From assembly GCF_021919345.1 (NCBI RefSeq), contig NZ_CP089293.1, forward strand, positions 3,162,001 to 3,226,000: a stretch of 64,000 bases of DNA. Direction: 5' to 3'. Source of the stretch: Paenarthrobacter nicotinovorans (lineage in GTDB: Bacteria; Actinomycetota; Actinomycetes; Actinomycetales; Micrococcaceae). The translations under genes were made by a program, and so were the position numbers. The notes beneath the pieces are model-generated. The model was not told the DNA's origin. It did no database searches and worked only from the letters and a program-made list of their open reading frames with translations. Below, piece after piece: positions 27,023 through 35,556 of the stretch (positions within the stretch are counted from its first letter, which is position 1; every line of letters begins with the position of its first letter).

Positions 27023-27040
27023 ATAGCAAGCGCTTTCTAT
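27023..27040. promoter_or_regulatory. LacI-type operator 2
   Basis: ATAGCAAGCGCTTTCTAT is an 18-bp palindrome with eight of nine pairs matching and the core AAGCGCTT. It is placed over the first transcribed bases of the plus-strand promoter. The centre-to-centre distance to operator 1 is 132 bases, so both divergent operons are probably controlled by the LacI-family protein encoded at 28099. Confidence 0.85.
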
Positions 27041-27073
27041 GCTTCCATCACCACGACCGGACGGAAACCTGCA

Positions 27074-28099
27074 GTGACCACCAACCTCCAGCACGCCGGC
27101 ACCATCAAGGCTGCGTTCGTGATGGGCCGCAGTAATCTGCCCACCCTGTTCAGCACCGAGGACCTTGCCCGGCTCCGTGGAATCGTCACACTGCTGGATC
27201 CCGAGCCCGTCTCCGATTTCACCGTCCCGGGCACCCTTGAGCGCCTCGGAGACGCCGAACTGCTCATCACCGGGTGGGGCGCCCCTCTCATTGATGCCTT
27301 CGTGCTGGACCACTTGCCCCGGTTGCGCTGCATCGTCCACGCGGCAGGCACCGTGAAAACCTTTCTGTCCCCTGAGGTGTACACCCGGGGAATCCAGGTG
27401 TCGTCGTCGGCCGCGGCCAATGCCGTGCCGGTGGCCGAGTTCACGTTCGCCGCGATCGTCATGGGCCTGAAGAGGGCCCGGAGGTTCAGTGAGCAACTGC
27501 GCATGACAGGCGCCTCCCGCAACGCCGCAGGGTTTCCCACCATCGGAACCAACGGCGTCACGATCGGCTTGGTGGGCGCCTCCCGCGTCGGGCGCCAAGT
27601 GATCGGACTGCTCAAGAACCTCGACGCGCGGGTACTGGTCTACGACCCCTACCTCACCGCCGTCGAGGCCGCCGAACTGGGTGTTGAAACTGTTGGCCTG
27701 GACCAGCTCTGCGCCCTTTCCGATGTGGTGAGCATCCACGCTCCGGACATCGCTGAAACGCGCGGCATCATCGGTGCGCAGCAACTTGCCCTCATGAAGG
27801 ACGGGACACTGGTCATCAACACCGCACGCGGCGCGCTGATCGATGCAGCAGCCTTGACGGCGGAACTCGTGTCGGGGCGGCTGGACGCGTATCTGGATGT
27901 CACGGATCCGGAACCGCTGCCTGCCGACTCGGTCCTGCACACCCTGCCCAATGTGGTGCTGACGCCTCATATCGCGGGGGCAATGGGCAACGAGATCCAC
28001 CGTTTGGGCAGCCACGCCGTCACGGAAGTCCGGCGATTGAGCGAGGGCTTGCCCTTGGCTTATCCGGTATTGGCGGCGGATCTTGCGAGAATCGCCTAG
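27074..28099 (+). CDS. D-isomer-specific 2-hydroxyacid dehydrogenase
   Basis: A 341-residue NAD(P)-dependent oxidoreductase. The nucleotide-binding turn is VTIGLVGASRVGRQVIGLL near residue 155; it is GASRVG rather than the usual GXGXXG, with Ser at the middle Gly. The catalytic block follows: NTARGALIDAAALTAEL, a Glu in DPEPLP, and His in LTPHIAGA. The open frame extends far upstream, but the promoter/operator layout points to the GTG at 27074. Its stop overlaps the GTG of the LacI gene by one base. The substrate is unknown; a sugar-acid product of polysaccharide breakdown is plausible. Confidence 0.88.
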   Translation: MTTNLQHAGTIKAAFVMGRSNLPTLFSTEDLARLRGIVTLLDPEPVSDFTVPGTLERLGDAELLITGWGAPLIDAFVLDHLPRLRCIVHAAGTVKTFLSPEVYTRGIQVSSSAAANAVPVAEFTFAAIVMGLKRARRFSEQLRMTGASRNAAGFPTIGTNGVTIGLVGASRVGRQVIGLLKNLDARVLVYDPYLTAVEAAELGVETVGLDQLCALSDVVSIHAPDIAETRGIIGAQQLALMKDGTLVINTARGALIDAAALTAELVSGRLDAYLDVTDPEPLPADSVLHTLPNVVLTPHIAGAMGNEIHRLGSHAVTEVRRLSEGLPLAYPVLAADLARIA

Positions 28100-29193
28100 T
28101 GACTGACAAAAGCTCCCCCACAGATCCGATCCATGCCCGCGGCGGCAGCGGCGCCACCATTGCCGACGTCGCGCAGGCGGCAGGCGTGTCCGTGGCCACC
28201 GTTTCCAGGGCCCTGAGTGGCAACTACCCGGTGGCCAAAGCCACGCGTGAGCGGATCTTCCGCTCCGTCTCGGACCTCGGCTACGTGGCCAACGCGCATG
28301 CCCGTGCCCTGGCCGGTGCCACTACCCGCACGGTCGGAATCATCATCAACGACGTCGCCGACCCTTTCTTCGCTTACATTGCCCGGGGTGTGGAGCGGCA
28401 GGCGAGCGCCGAGGGACGCCTGTGCCTGATCACCGCCACCCATGGCGACAAGGAACGGGAGCTCGCGCTGGTGGACCTCATGCGCGAGCAGCGGACTGAT
28501 GCGGTGATCGTGGTGGGCGGAGCGTCGGACGACCCCCGTTACCGGAAGCAGATGGCCGACCGTGCCCGGGCGCTTGCCGCGGCAGGCTCCGCGTTGGTCC
28601 TGTGCGGCAGGCCGTCCCTGGGCCCTGGTGTTCCCACCAAGATGGTCACCTACGACAACGAAGGAGGCGCCTTCGCCATCACCGACTACCTCATCTCGCA
28701 GGGACACCGGAGGATCCTTTACGTCGGTGGCCCCCGTGATTTTTCGACGACGGCGTCCCGGCTGGCCGGTTTCTACCGCGCCCTGGATGCCCGCGGTATC
28801 GAACGCGATCCTGCCCTGGTCCACGAAGGAGCCTTTGGCCGCGGCTTCGGCTACAGCCGGATGCGCGAACTGTTGGAGCAGGACCTTGGGTTCACCGCCG
28901 TCTTTGGTGCCAACGACCTCGTCGCCGCCGGAATCCTGGAGGCTCTCGAAGAACGCGGAATCAGGGTCCCGGAGGACATTTCGGTTGTTGGCTACGACGA
29001 CGTTCCCGTGGCCAGCGAGCTGCGTCCCCGCCTGACAACTGTGCGGGTGCCGCTCGAGGAACTGGGACGCGAAGCCGTGCGGCTGGCGCTGGCCCAGTCT
29101 CCGCACGACGCCGGCGCCTCCTCCGACAACACCCTCACCGTCGGCACGCACATAGTCATCCGGGACTCGGTGTCACCTCCCAAACAGTCGTGA
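28099..29193 (+). CDS. LacI-family transcriptional regulator
   Basis: A 364-residue repressor. A leader of about 18 residues precedes the helix-turn-helix ATIADVAQAAGVSVATVSRA and the hinge LGYVANAHARALAG; the rest is the periplasmic-binding-protein-like sensor domain. GTG start, one-base overlap with the dehydrogenase stop (TAGTG). It most likely binds the two near-identical operators at 26891 and 27023, repressing its own operon and the ABC/fucosidase operon until a sugar inducer binds. Confidence 0.93.
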   Translation: MTDKSSPTDPIHARGGSGATIADVAQAAGVSVATVSRALSGNYPVAKATRERIFRSVSDLGYVANAHARALAGATTRTVGIIINDVADPFFAYIARGVERQASAEGRLCLITATHGDKERELALVDLMREQRTDAVIVVGGASDDPRYRKQMADRARALAAAGSALVLCGRPSLGPGVPTKMVTYDNEGGAFAITDYLISQGHRRILYVGGPRDFSTTASRLAGFYRALDARGIERDPALVHEGAFGRGFGYSRMRELLEQDLGFTAVFGANDLVAAGILEALEERGIRVPEDISVVGYDDVPVASELRPRLTTVRVPLEELGREAVRLALAQSPHDAGASSDNTLTVGTHIVIRDSVSPPKQS

Positions 29194-29303
29194 ACTCTCC
29201 GTTCACTGCTGTTGAGGGGCCCGGGAACCGGACATAAAGCTGCGGAGAGCTTCACCGCAGCCGCATTCCCATCACCCCCGAAACAGTTTTGAACGGAGCA
29301 GTT

Positions 29304-31745
29304 TTGAACTTCACTGGACCCACCATGAGCCGCCGAAATCTCTTCCGCACCACGGGGGCTGCCGCCCTCGCCGGGGCACTGCTGTCCCAGACAGCGCCGT
29401 CCATGGCAGCCGGCGACGCCGGCTTGCAGGAACTCATAGATCGTCGACGCCTGGTCCTTACCGGGAGCCGGAGCGCCGCGGATGTCCCCGAACTCGCAAG
29501 GCAGCTCGAAGGGATGGGCAGCACCGCCGGTACGTGGTGGACCTCCATGGACAAGGCGCCGGTCCGGACCTCTCTGTGGAGCGACATCCCCTTGACGGGC
29601 ATAGGACAGTCCACCGCGGCTACCAGCAACATGGGCCTGCACTTCAACCGCCTCTACGACATGGCGTTGGGCTACGCGGTCCCCGGCAACCCCTACGCCG
29701 GGAACCCGGAACTGGCCGCTGACATTGTTGCCGGACTGAAGCTCCTCAATGACACCGCGTACAAGCCCGGGATGCGCGCTGCCGGAAACTGGTGGTTCTG
29801 GGAAATCGGTGTTCCCCGCAAGTCAGTGGATATCCTGACACTGCTTCATACCGAGGTCCCCGAAGCCCTGCGGACGTCCCTGCTGGCAGCTGTCCGCTGG
29901 TTCGCACCGAACCCGAATTGGCGCGGCCGTGCTACATCTTTCGCCGAGACAGGCGCCAACCGCGTGGACAAGGCGCTGGCCTGCTGCATGCGCGGCATCC
30001 TGGACAACAATCCGGATGAAATCGCGTTGGGACGTGATGCCCTGAGCGACACCGTCCGCGGTGGAGTCAACAGCGTGTTCACCTACGTGACCAGCGGCGA
30101 CGGCTTCTATACCGACGGCTCCTTCGTGCAGCACACGTACCTGCCTTATGCCGGGACCTACGGCGTGGTGGCGTTAGCCGGTATCGCAGAGATCATTGCC
30201 ATGCTGGGCGGGAGCTTGTGGGCCGTCAGCGACCCGAAAAGAACCGTACTCCTTGAGGCAGTGGAACAGACCTATGCCCCGTTCGTGTGGGACGGCCGGA
30301 TCATGGACACCGTCCGCGGCCGTGCCGTGTCGCGGCAACGGGAACCCGACTACGTCAGCGGCTTCGGCCTGATCTCCGCGGTGCTGCTGTTGGCGCCGGG
30401 CTGCGAGGAGCCGTACCGTTCCCGGTTCCTGGCCTTGGCCAAGGGCTGGCTGGAACGCTGCGCAGACCAGAAACTCGTAGGGCACCCGACGCAGAGTCTG
30501 GCAAAGTCCCTGTTGTCCCTGGACGTCCTCTCCAATACCGCCGTGGTCTCCGCGCCGGCACCGGTGTACAGCCGCATGTTCGCCGACCAGGACCGACTGG
30601 TCCACCACCGCCCCCAGTGGGGTTGCACGGTGAACCTGTCCTCCAAGCGCATCGGCAGGTACGAGTGGGGCAACAGCGAGAACAACCTTGGCTGGTACCA
30701 GGGAGACGGCATGACGTTCGTTTACACCCGCCAGGACCCCTCGCAGTTCAGCTCCGATTTCTGGCCGACGGTGGATCCCTACGCCCTTCCCGGCACCACG
30801 GTCAATGACCAAGCACGGGCCAGCGGCGCGGGAGGCGCCGGGACCGGAATTCCGCGCGCTTTCCAGGCTTTTGCCGGTGGCCTCACCGTGGACGGCCGGT
30901 GGGGCGTCATCGGCATGGACCATCTCAACCACAACAAGACCTTGTCCGGCAGGAAGTCCTGGTTCTTCCTTGATGACGCGGTGGTCTGCATGGGGGCGGG
31001 CATCACCGGCACGGGTGGGGCTGCCGTCCAGACCACGTTGGAGAACAGGGCGTTCGCGTCAGGAACCGTGCCTGCGTTGCGGACCGATTCCCGGAACCGT
31101 CGCATGGCACCCGGCGATGCAGCAGTACAGCTCCAGAAGTCCGTGCACATCGAGGGGCACGGCGGCTACGTGTTCCTTGATGCGCCGGGAGTGTCCGGGG
31201 TGCCTGAAGTGGCCGTGGTCCGCCGAACGGGGAGCTGGTTCGACGTGAACTCCGGAGCAGACACCGGCGGGTCAACCGATCCTGTTACCCGGGACTATGT
31301 GACCGTCACGCACCGCCACGGTGTGGATCCATCCGGGTCGGGCTATGCCTACATGGTGTTGCCCGCGGCAAGCCATTCCACTACGTTCTCCCAGTCGGCC
31401 AACCCCGATGTCAACGTCCTGGCCAATTCGTCGGAGGTCCAGATGGTTGAGATGGTCAAGGACCAACTCGTCCTGGCCAACTTCTTCGCAGCAGGCACTG
31501 CAGGCGGCTATGCCGTCTCCGGCTCGTGCACCCTGGCAGCCCACCAGGCCGGGAACCAGCTCACACTGTCCGTGGCCGACCCATCCCGGACCCAAGCCAG
31601 CGTCCGGATCACACTGCCTGGTTCTCAGTGGCGCACCGTTGTACAGGCCGACGACGGTGTGGCCTTGGTCAGTGCCGGGCCCGTGGTCATCGAGATCCAG
31701 CTGGACGGACACGGCCACCAGAAGAACCTGACGCTGGGCACCTAG
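29304..31745 (+). CDS. PL8 polysaccharide lyase (hyaluronate/chondroitin/xanthan lyase family), Tat-exported
   Basis: An 813-residue secreted lyase. A Tat signal (MSRRNLFRTTGAAALAGALL, ending SMAAG) opens the protein. The helical catalytic domain has TGANRVD with Asn219, and GSFVQHTYLPYAGTYG with His277 and Tyr286, nine residues apart as in PL8 enzymes. The rest is the beta-sandwich of PL8. It cleaves uronic-acid polysaccharides by beta-elimination; hyaluronan, chondroitin or xanthan cannot be told apart here. Start: TTG at 29304 follows GGAG with a 5-base spacer; ATG at 29325 begins exactly at the Tat signal but has no ribosome site. The last 27-30 codons are the parent of the downstream tandem array. 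Confidence 0.93.
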   Translation: MNFTGPTMSRRNLFRTTGAAALAGALLSQTAPSMAAGDAGLQELIDRRRLVLTGSRSAADVPELARQLEGMGSTAGTWWTSMDKAPVRTSLWSDIPLTGIGQSTAATSNMGLHFNRLYDMALGYAVPGNPYAGNPELAADIVAGLKLLNDTAYKPGMRAAGNWWFWEIGVPRKSVDILTLLHTEVPEALRTSLLAAVRWFAPNPNWRGRATSFAETGANRVDKALACCMRGILDNNPDEIALGRDALSDTVRGGVNSVFTYVTSGDGFYTDGSFVQHTYLPYAGTYGVVALAGIAEIIAMLGGSLWAVSDPKRTVLLEAVEQTYAPFVWDGRIMDTVRGRAVSRQREPDYVSGFGLISAVLLLAPGCEEPYRSRFLALAKGWLERCADQKLVGHPTQSLAKSLLSLDVLSNTAVVSAPAPVYSRMFADQDRLVHHRPQWGCTVNLSSKRIGRYEWGNSENNLGWYQGDGMTFVYTRQDPSQFSSDFWPTVDPYALPGTTVNDQARASGAGGAGTGIPRAFQAFAGGLTVDGRWGVIGMDHLNHNKTLSGRKSWFFLDDAVVCMGAGITGTGGAAVQTTLENRAFASGTVPALRTDSRNRRMAPGDAAVQLQKSVHIEGHGGYVFLDAPGVSGVPEVAVVRRTGSWFDVNSGADTGGSTDPVTRDYVTVTHRHGVDPSGSGYAYMVLPAASHSTTFSQSANPDVNVLANSSEVQMVEMVKDQLVLANFFAAGTAGGYAVSGSCTLAAHQAGNQLTLSVADPSRTQASVRITLPGSQWRTVVQADDGVALVSAGPVVIEIQLDGHGHQKNLTLGT

Positions 31746-32632
31746 GGCGCTCCGGCGTCGAAATCGCAGGAGCCATGCAAGATCGCTGTCTAGCTACAGC
31801 GATCTCGGCGCGCTCCGGCGAACTCGGCCCACTGCGGCGACGGCGTGCGCCTGGTCAGTGTCGGGCCCGTGGTCATCGAGGTCCAGCTGGACGGACATGG
31901 TCACCAGAAGAACCTGACGCTGGGCACCTAGGGCGTTCCGGCGTCGAGATCGCGGGAGCCATGCAGGATCGCTGGATAGCAACGGCGACCTCGGCAAGGA
32001 ACGGCGATCTCGGCGCGCTCCGGCGACGGCGTGCGCCTGGTCAGTGTCGGGCCCGTGGTCATCGAGGTCCAGCTGGACGGACATGGCCACCAGAAAAACC
32101 TGAGGCTTGGCGCCTAGGGCGTTCCGGCGTCGAGATCGCCGGAGCCATGCAGGATCGCATGATAGCAACGGCGATCTCGGCGCAGTCCGGCGAACTCGGC
32201 GCGCTCCGGCGAACTCGGCCCACTGCGGCGACGGCGTGGCCCGGCGACGGCGTGCGCCTGGTCAGTGTCGGGCCCGTGGTCATCGAGGTCCAGCTGGACG
32301 GACATGGTCACCAGAAGAACCTGACGCTGGGCACCTCGTGCATTCCGGCGTCGAGATCGCGGGAGCCATGCAGGATCGCTGGATAGCAACGGCGATCTCG
32401 GCCCACTCCGGCGATCTCGGCTCGCTACGGTGATCCCGGCGTGGGCCTGGTCAGTGCCGGGCCCGTGGTCAACGAGGTCCAGCTGGACGGACACGGTCAC
32501 CAGAAGAACCTGACGCTGGGCACCTAGGGCGCTCCGGCGTCGAAATCGCGGGAGCCATGCAGGATCGCTGGATAGCAACGGCGAACTCGGCGAGGAACAG
32601 CGATCCCGGCACACTCCAGCGAACCCAGCGAA
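31665..32632 (+). repeat. degenerate tandem array of the lyase 3' end, about five units
   Basis: Units start at 31665 (inside the lyase gene), 31851, 32037, 32258 and 32447, giving periods of 186, 186, 221 and 189 bases. Each unit holds the lyase's last 27 codons (LVSxGPVVIExQLDGHGHQK then NLTLGT in most copies), a TAG stop in units 0, 1, 2 and 4 (lost in unit 3, where ACCTAG reads ACCTCG), a conserved 50-base tail (around GAGCCATGCAGGATCGCTGG), and a variable spacer of short CTCGGC/CTCCGGCGA subrepeats. The ribosome-site context and the rest of the lyase are not repeated. There is no other gene in the 950-base gap after the lyase. It is not a CRISPR array. Confidence 0.95.
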
Positions 32633-32642
32633 CCCGGCGCAC

Positions 32643-32684
32643 ACACAGAAGGAGGGCCGGGAAACCCCGGCCCTCCTTCTGTGT
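32643..32684. terminator. strong bidirectional hairpin between the repeat array and gabT
   Basis: A 19-bp perfect stem: ACACAGAAGGAGGGCCGGG at 32643-32661 pairs with CCCGGCCCTCCTTCTGTGT at 32666-32684 around an AAAC loop. It lies 14 bases beyond the gabT stop and closes the repeat array. There is no T run on either side. Confidence 0.8.
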
Positions 32685-32697
32685 ACAGCGGTGAAAG

Positions 32698-34053
32698 TTA
32701 CGCGTTGGCCTTGATGGCTGCGGCGAGGACCTCGAGGCCGTCGAGGAGCAGTTCGTCGCTGATGACCAGCGGCGGGAGCAGACGGATCACGTTGCCGTAG
32801 GTGCCACAGGTGAGGATGATGACACCTTCCTTGAGGCAAGCAGCGGCAACGGCCTTGGTGAGCTCGGCGTTGGGTTCCTTGGATCCGGGCTGGACGAGCT
32901 CGATGGCCAGCATGGCGCCACGGCCACGGATATCGCCGACCACGGAAACTTCTTCAGCGAGTTCGCGCAGCTTGCCCAGGGCGAGCTCTTCGATGTGGCG
33001 GGCGCGGCCGTTGAGGTCGTGCTGTTCCATGGTGTCGATCGCGGCGAGTGCTGCTGCGCAGGCAACCGGGTTGCCACCGTAGGTGCCGCCGAGGCCGCCC
33101 GGGTGGACGGCGTCGAGCAGGTCGGCGCGGCCGGTGATCGCGGACAGCGGGAGGCCGCCGGCGATGCCCTTGGCCATGGTGATGATGTCCGGGACAACGC
33201 CTTCGTGGTCAACGGCGAACCATTCGCCCGTGCGGCAGAAGCCGGACTGGACTTCGTCGGCGATGAAGACGATGCCCTTTTCCTTGGCCCATGCGGACAG
33301 TGCCGGCAGGAAGCCTTCGGCCGGAACGATGAAGCCGCCCTCGCCCTGGATGGGTTCAATGATGATCGCGGCAACCTGGTCGCCACCGATCTGCTTCTCG
33401 ATCATGGTGATGGCGCGCTTGGCTGCCTCGGCACCCGTGATCTCCGGGTTCTCTTCACGGAACGGGTAGCTCATTGGCATGCGGTAGACCTCGGGCGCGA
33501 ACGGGCCGAAGTTGGTCTTGTACGGCATGGCCTTGGCGGTCAGTGCCATGGTCAGGTTGGTGCGGCCGTGGTAGGCGTGGTCGAAAGCAACCACGGCGTC
33601 GCGGCCGGTGGCCAGGCGTGCAACCTTGACGGCGTTCTCCACGGCTTCAGCGCCGGAGTTGAACAGCACGGTGCGCTTGGCGTGGTCGCCCGGGGTGAGG
33701 CGGTTGAGCTGCTCGGCAACTGCAACGTAGCCCTCGTAGGGGGTAACCATGAAGCAGGTGTGCGTGAAGTGCGCTGCAGCTTCCTGGACAGCGGCGACGA
33801 CGGCGGGATCAGACGCGCCGACGCTGGTCACGGCGATGCCGGAGCCGAGGTCGATGAAGGAGTTGCCGTCGACGTCGCGGATGATGCCGCCGTCGGCGTC
33901 TTCAACGTAGACGGGGACGCCCGAGGCGACGCCGGCAGCAACGACGGCGGAGCGACGCTCGGCCAGTGCCTGCGACTTGGGTCCGGGGAAAGCGCCGTTG
34001 ATGTTGCGCTTCTGCTCGATGCGGTACGACAGTTCGTTCGCGGTGGTGGTCAT
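32698..34053 (-). CDS. gabT: 4-aminobutyrate aminotransferase
   Basis: A 451-residue class-III PLP transaminase that converts GABA plus 2-oxoglutarate to succinate semialdehyde plus glutamate. Seen: PLP-phosphate region FNSGAEAVENAVKVAR, AFDHAYHGRTNLTMAL, IIIEPIQGEGGF, IADEVQSGFCRTG, and the Schiff-base Lys in TMAKGIAGGLPLSA. It follows the aminobutyraldehyde dehydrogenase gene with 72 bases between, which contain a 13-bp tandem repeat. The two together turn gamma-aminobutyraldehyde (from putrescine) into GABA and onward. A succinate-semialdehyde dehydrogenase is not in view. Confidence 0.95.
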   Translation of the reverse strand: MTTTANELSYRIEQKRNINGAFPGPKSQALAERRSAVVAAGVASGVPVYVEDADGGIIRDVDGNSFIDLGSGIAVTSVGASDPAVVAAVQEAAAHFTHTCFMVTPYEGYVAVAEQLNRLTPGDHAKRTVLFNSGAEAVENAVKVARLATGRDAVVAFDHAYHGRTNLTMALTAKAMPYKTNFGPFAPEVYRMPMSYPFREENPEITGAEAAKRAITMIEKQIGGDQVAAIIIEPIQGEGGFIVPAEGFLPALSAWAKEKGIVFIADEVQSGFCRTGEWFAVDHEGVVPDIITMAKGIAGGLPLSAITGRADLLDAVHPGGLGGTYGGNPVACAAALAAIDTMEQHDLNGRARHIEELALGKLRELAEEVSVVGDIRGRGAMLAIELVQPGSKEPNAELTKAVAAACLKEGVIILTCGTYGNVIRLLPPLVISDELLLDGLEVLAAAIKANA

Positions 34054-34084
34054 GGGGTGGTTGCCTTTCTGGGAAATTCGTACG

Positions 34085-34135
34085 GGTTACGCGGACGCGT
34101 TACGCAACTGCGTTATGCAATTGCGTTATGCATCC
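34085..34135. repeat. 13-bp tandem repeat, about four copies
   Basis: Units beginning at 34085, 34097, 34110 and 34123 follow GCGTTAYGCAAYT (first unit 12 bases and diverged). The last unit covers the stop codon and final codons of the aldehyde dehydrogenase gene, so the repeat fills the spacer between that gene and gabT. Confidence 0.85.
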
Positions 34136-35556
34136 AATGCACTCATCACGTGCTTGATCCGCGTGTAGTCCTCGACGCCGTACATGGAGAGGTCCTTGCC
34201 GTAGCCGGACTGCTTGAAGCCGCCGTGCGGCATCTCTGCCGTCAGGAGGATGTGGGTGTTGATCCAGACCGCACCGAAGTCCAGGTCGCGGCTCATGCGC
34301 ATGGCCGTCCCGTGGTCGGTGGTCCAGACGCTGGACGCCAGGGCGTATTCGACGTCGTTGGCCAGCTCGAGTGCTTCTTCTTCCGTGCTGAACTTCTGCA
34401 CGGTGATGACCGGACCGAAGGTTTCCTTCTGCACGATGTCGTCGCTCTGCTTGGCGCCGGTGATGATGGTGGGCTCGAAGAAGAAGCCCTTCTCGCCTGC
34501 GCGGTGGCCACCGGTTTCGATCTTGCAGTTCGCCGGGAGGTGCTCCACCACGGAGGTCACGGCGTTGAAGTGGTTCACGTTGTTGAGCGGACCGAAGTAG
34601 TTGTCTTCGTCGTTCTGCGAACCGGTGTGCAGGGTCTTGGTGTGCTCCACCATGGCTGCCACGACGTCATCGTGGACGGAGTCCTCAATGAGCACGCGGG
34701 TGATGGCGGTGCAGTCCTGGCCGGCGTTGAAGAAGGCGAACTCGGCGATGGCCGCTGCGCTCTTCTTGATGTCGGCATCCTTGAAGACGATGGCCGGAGC
34801 CTTGCCGCCAAGTTCCAGGTGGGCACGCTTGAGGCCCTTGGCTGCGCCGCTGGCAACTGCGATGCCTGCGCGGACGGAGCCCGTGATGGACACCAGTCCG
34901 GGAACCTTGTGGTCAACCATCATGGCGCCGGTTTCGCCGGTGCCCAGGACAACGTTGAGGACGCCGGCCGGGAAGATCTCGCCGGCAAGGCGTGCCAGTA
35001 CCAGGGTGGACTCCGGGGTGGTGTCCGAGGGCTTCAGGACCACGGTGTTGCCCGCGGCCAAGGCGGGGCCGATCTTCCAGATGGCCATGAGGAACGGGTA
35101 GTTCCACGGCGCAACCTGGGCTACGACGCCGATCGGTTCGCGGCGCACGTAGGAGGTGTGGCCCTCGAAGTACTCGCCTGCGGACTTGCCTTCCATGATG
35201 CGGGCGGCACCGGCGAAGAAGCGGAGCTGGTCGGCGCCGGCCGCAACTTCCTCGGATGCGATCAGGGAGCGGACCTGGCCGGTGTTGCGGTGCTGGGCTT
35301 CCACCAGTTCGTCGCTGTTGGCTTCCACGGCATCGGCGAGCTTGAGCAGCATGAGCTGGCGCTGGCCGGGGGTTGCCTTCTTCCAGGTCTTGAAGGCCTC
35401 GTTGGCGGCGGTCATGGCTGCGTCCACGTCGGCTTGCACCGAAATGGGCGACTTGGCAACGATTTCCCCGGTGGCAGGGTTAACGATGTCCAGGAGACCC
35501 GTACCTGCCGGCGTGACGAATTCGCCATTGATGAAGTTCTGCAAGGTTTGAACCAC
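34126..35556 (-). CDS. gamma-aminobutyraldehyde dehydrogenase (PatD-like)
   Basis: A 476-residue aldehyde dehydrogenase. VAPWNYPFLMAIWKIGPALA has the active-site Asn, LELGGKAPAIVF the general base, and FNAGQDCTAITR the catalytic Cys. The blocks YFEGHTSYVRREPIGVV, AGQDCTA and WINTHILLTAEMPHGG match E. coli PatD/YdcW more than succinate-semialdehyde dehydrogenases. The GTG at 35556 (VVQTLQNFINGEF) is chosen because AGAGGG precedes it; an upstream frame to 35655 lacks similarity. It is divergent from the PucR regulator and upstream of gabT. Confidence 0.9.
   Translation of the reverse strand: MVQTLQNFINGEFVTPAGTGLLDIVNPATGEIVAKSPISVQADVDAAMTAANEAFKTWKKATPGQRQLMLLKLADAVEANSDELVEAQHRNTGQVRSLIASEEVAAGADQLRFFAGAARIMEGKSAGEYFEGHTSYVRREPIGVVAQVAPWNYPFLMAIWKIGPALAAGNTVVLKPSDTTPESTLVLARLAGEIFPAGVLNVVLGTGETGAMMVDHKVPGLVSITGSVRAGIAVASGAAKGLKRAHLELGGKAPAIVFKDADIKKSAAAIAEFAFFNAGQDCTAITRVLIEDSVHDDVVAAMVEHTKTLHTGSQNDEDNYFGPLNNVNHFNAVTSVVEHLPANCKIETGGHRAGEKGFFFEPTIITGAKQSDDIVQKETFGPVITVQKFSTEEEALELANDVEYALASSVWTTDHGTAMRMSRDLDFGAVWINTHILLTAEMPHGGFKQSGYGKDLSMYGVEDYTRIKHVMSALDA

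Noticed and set aside
26660..27073. N-terminal extension of the 2-hydroxyacid dehydrogenase
   Set aside because: It would cover the divergent promoters and both LacI operators and has no similarity to the family; the promoter places the message start near 27020.
31665..32632. CRISPR array
   Set aside because: Units are 186-221 bases, contain gene fragments, and lack short identical repeats with unique spacers; no cas genes are present.
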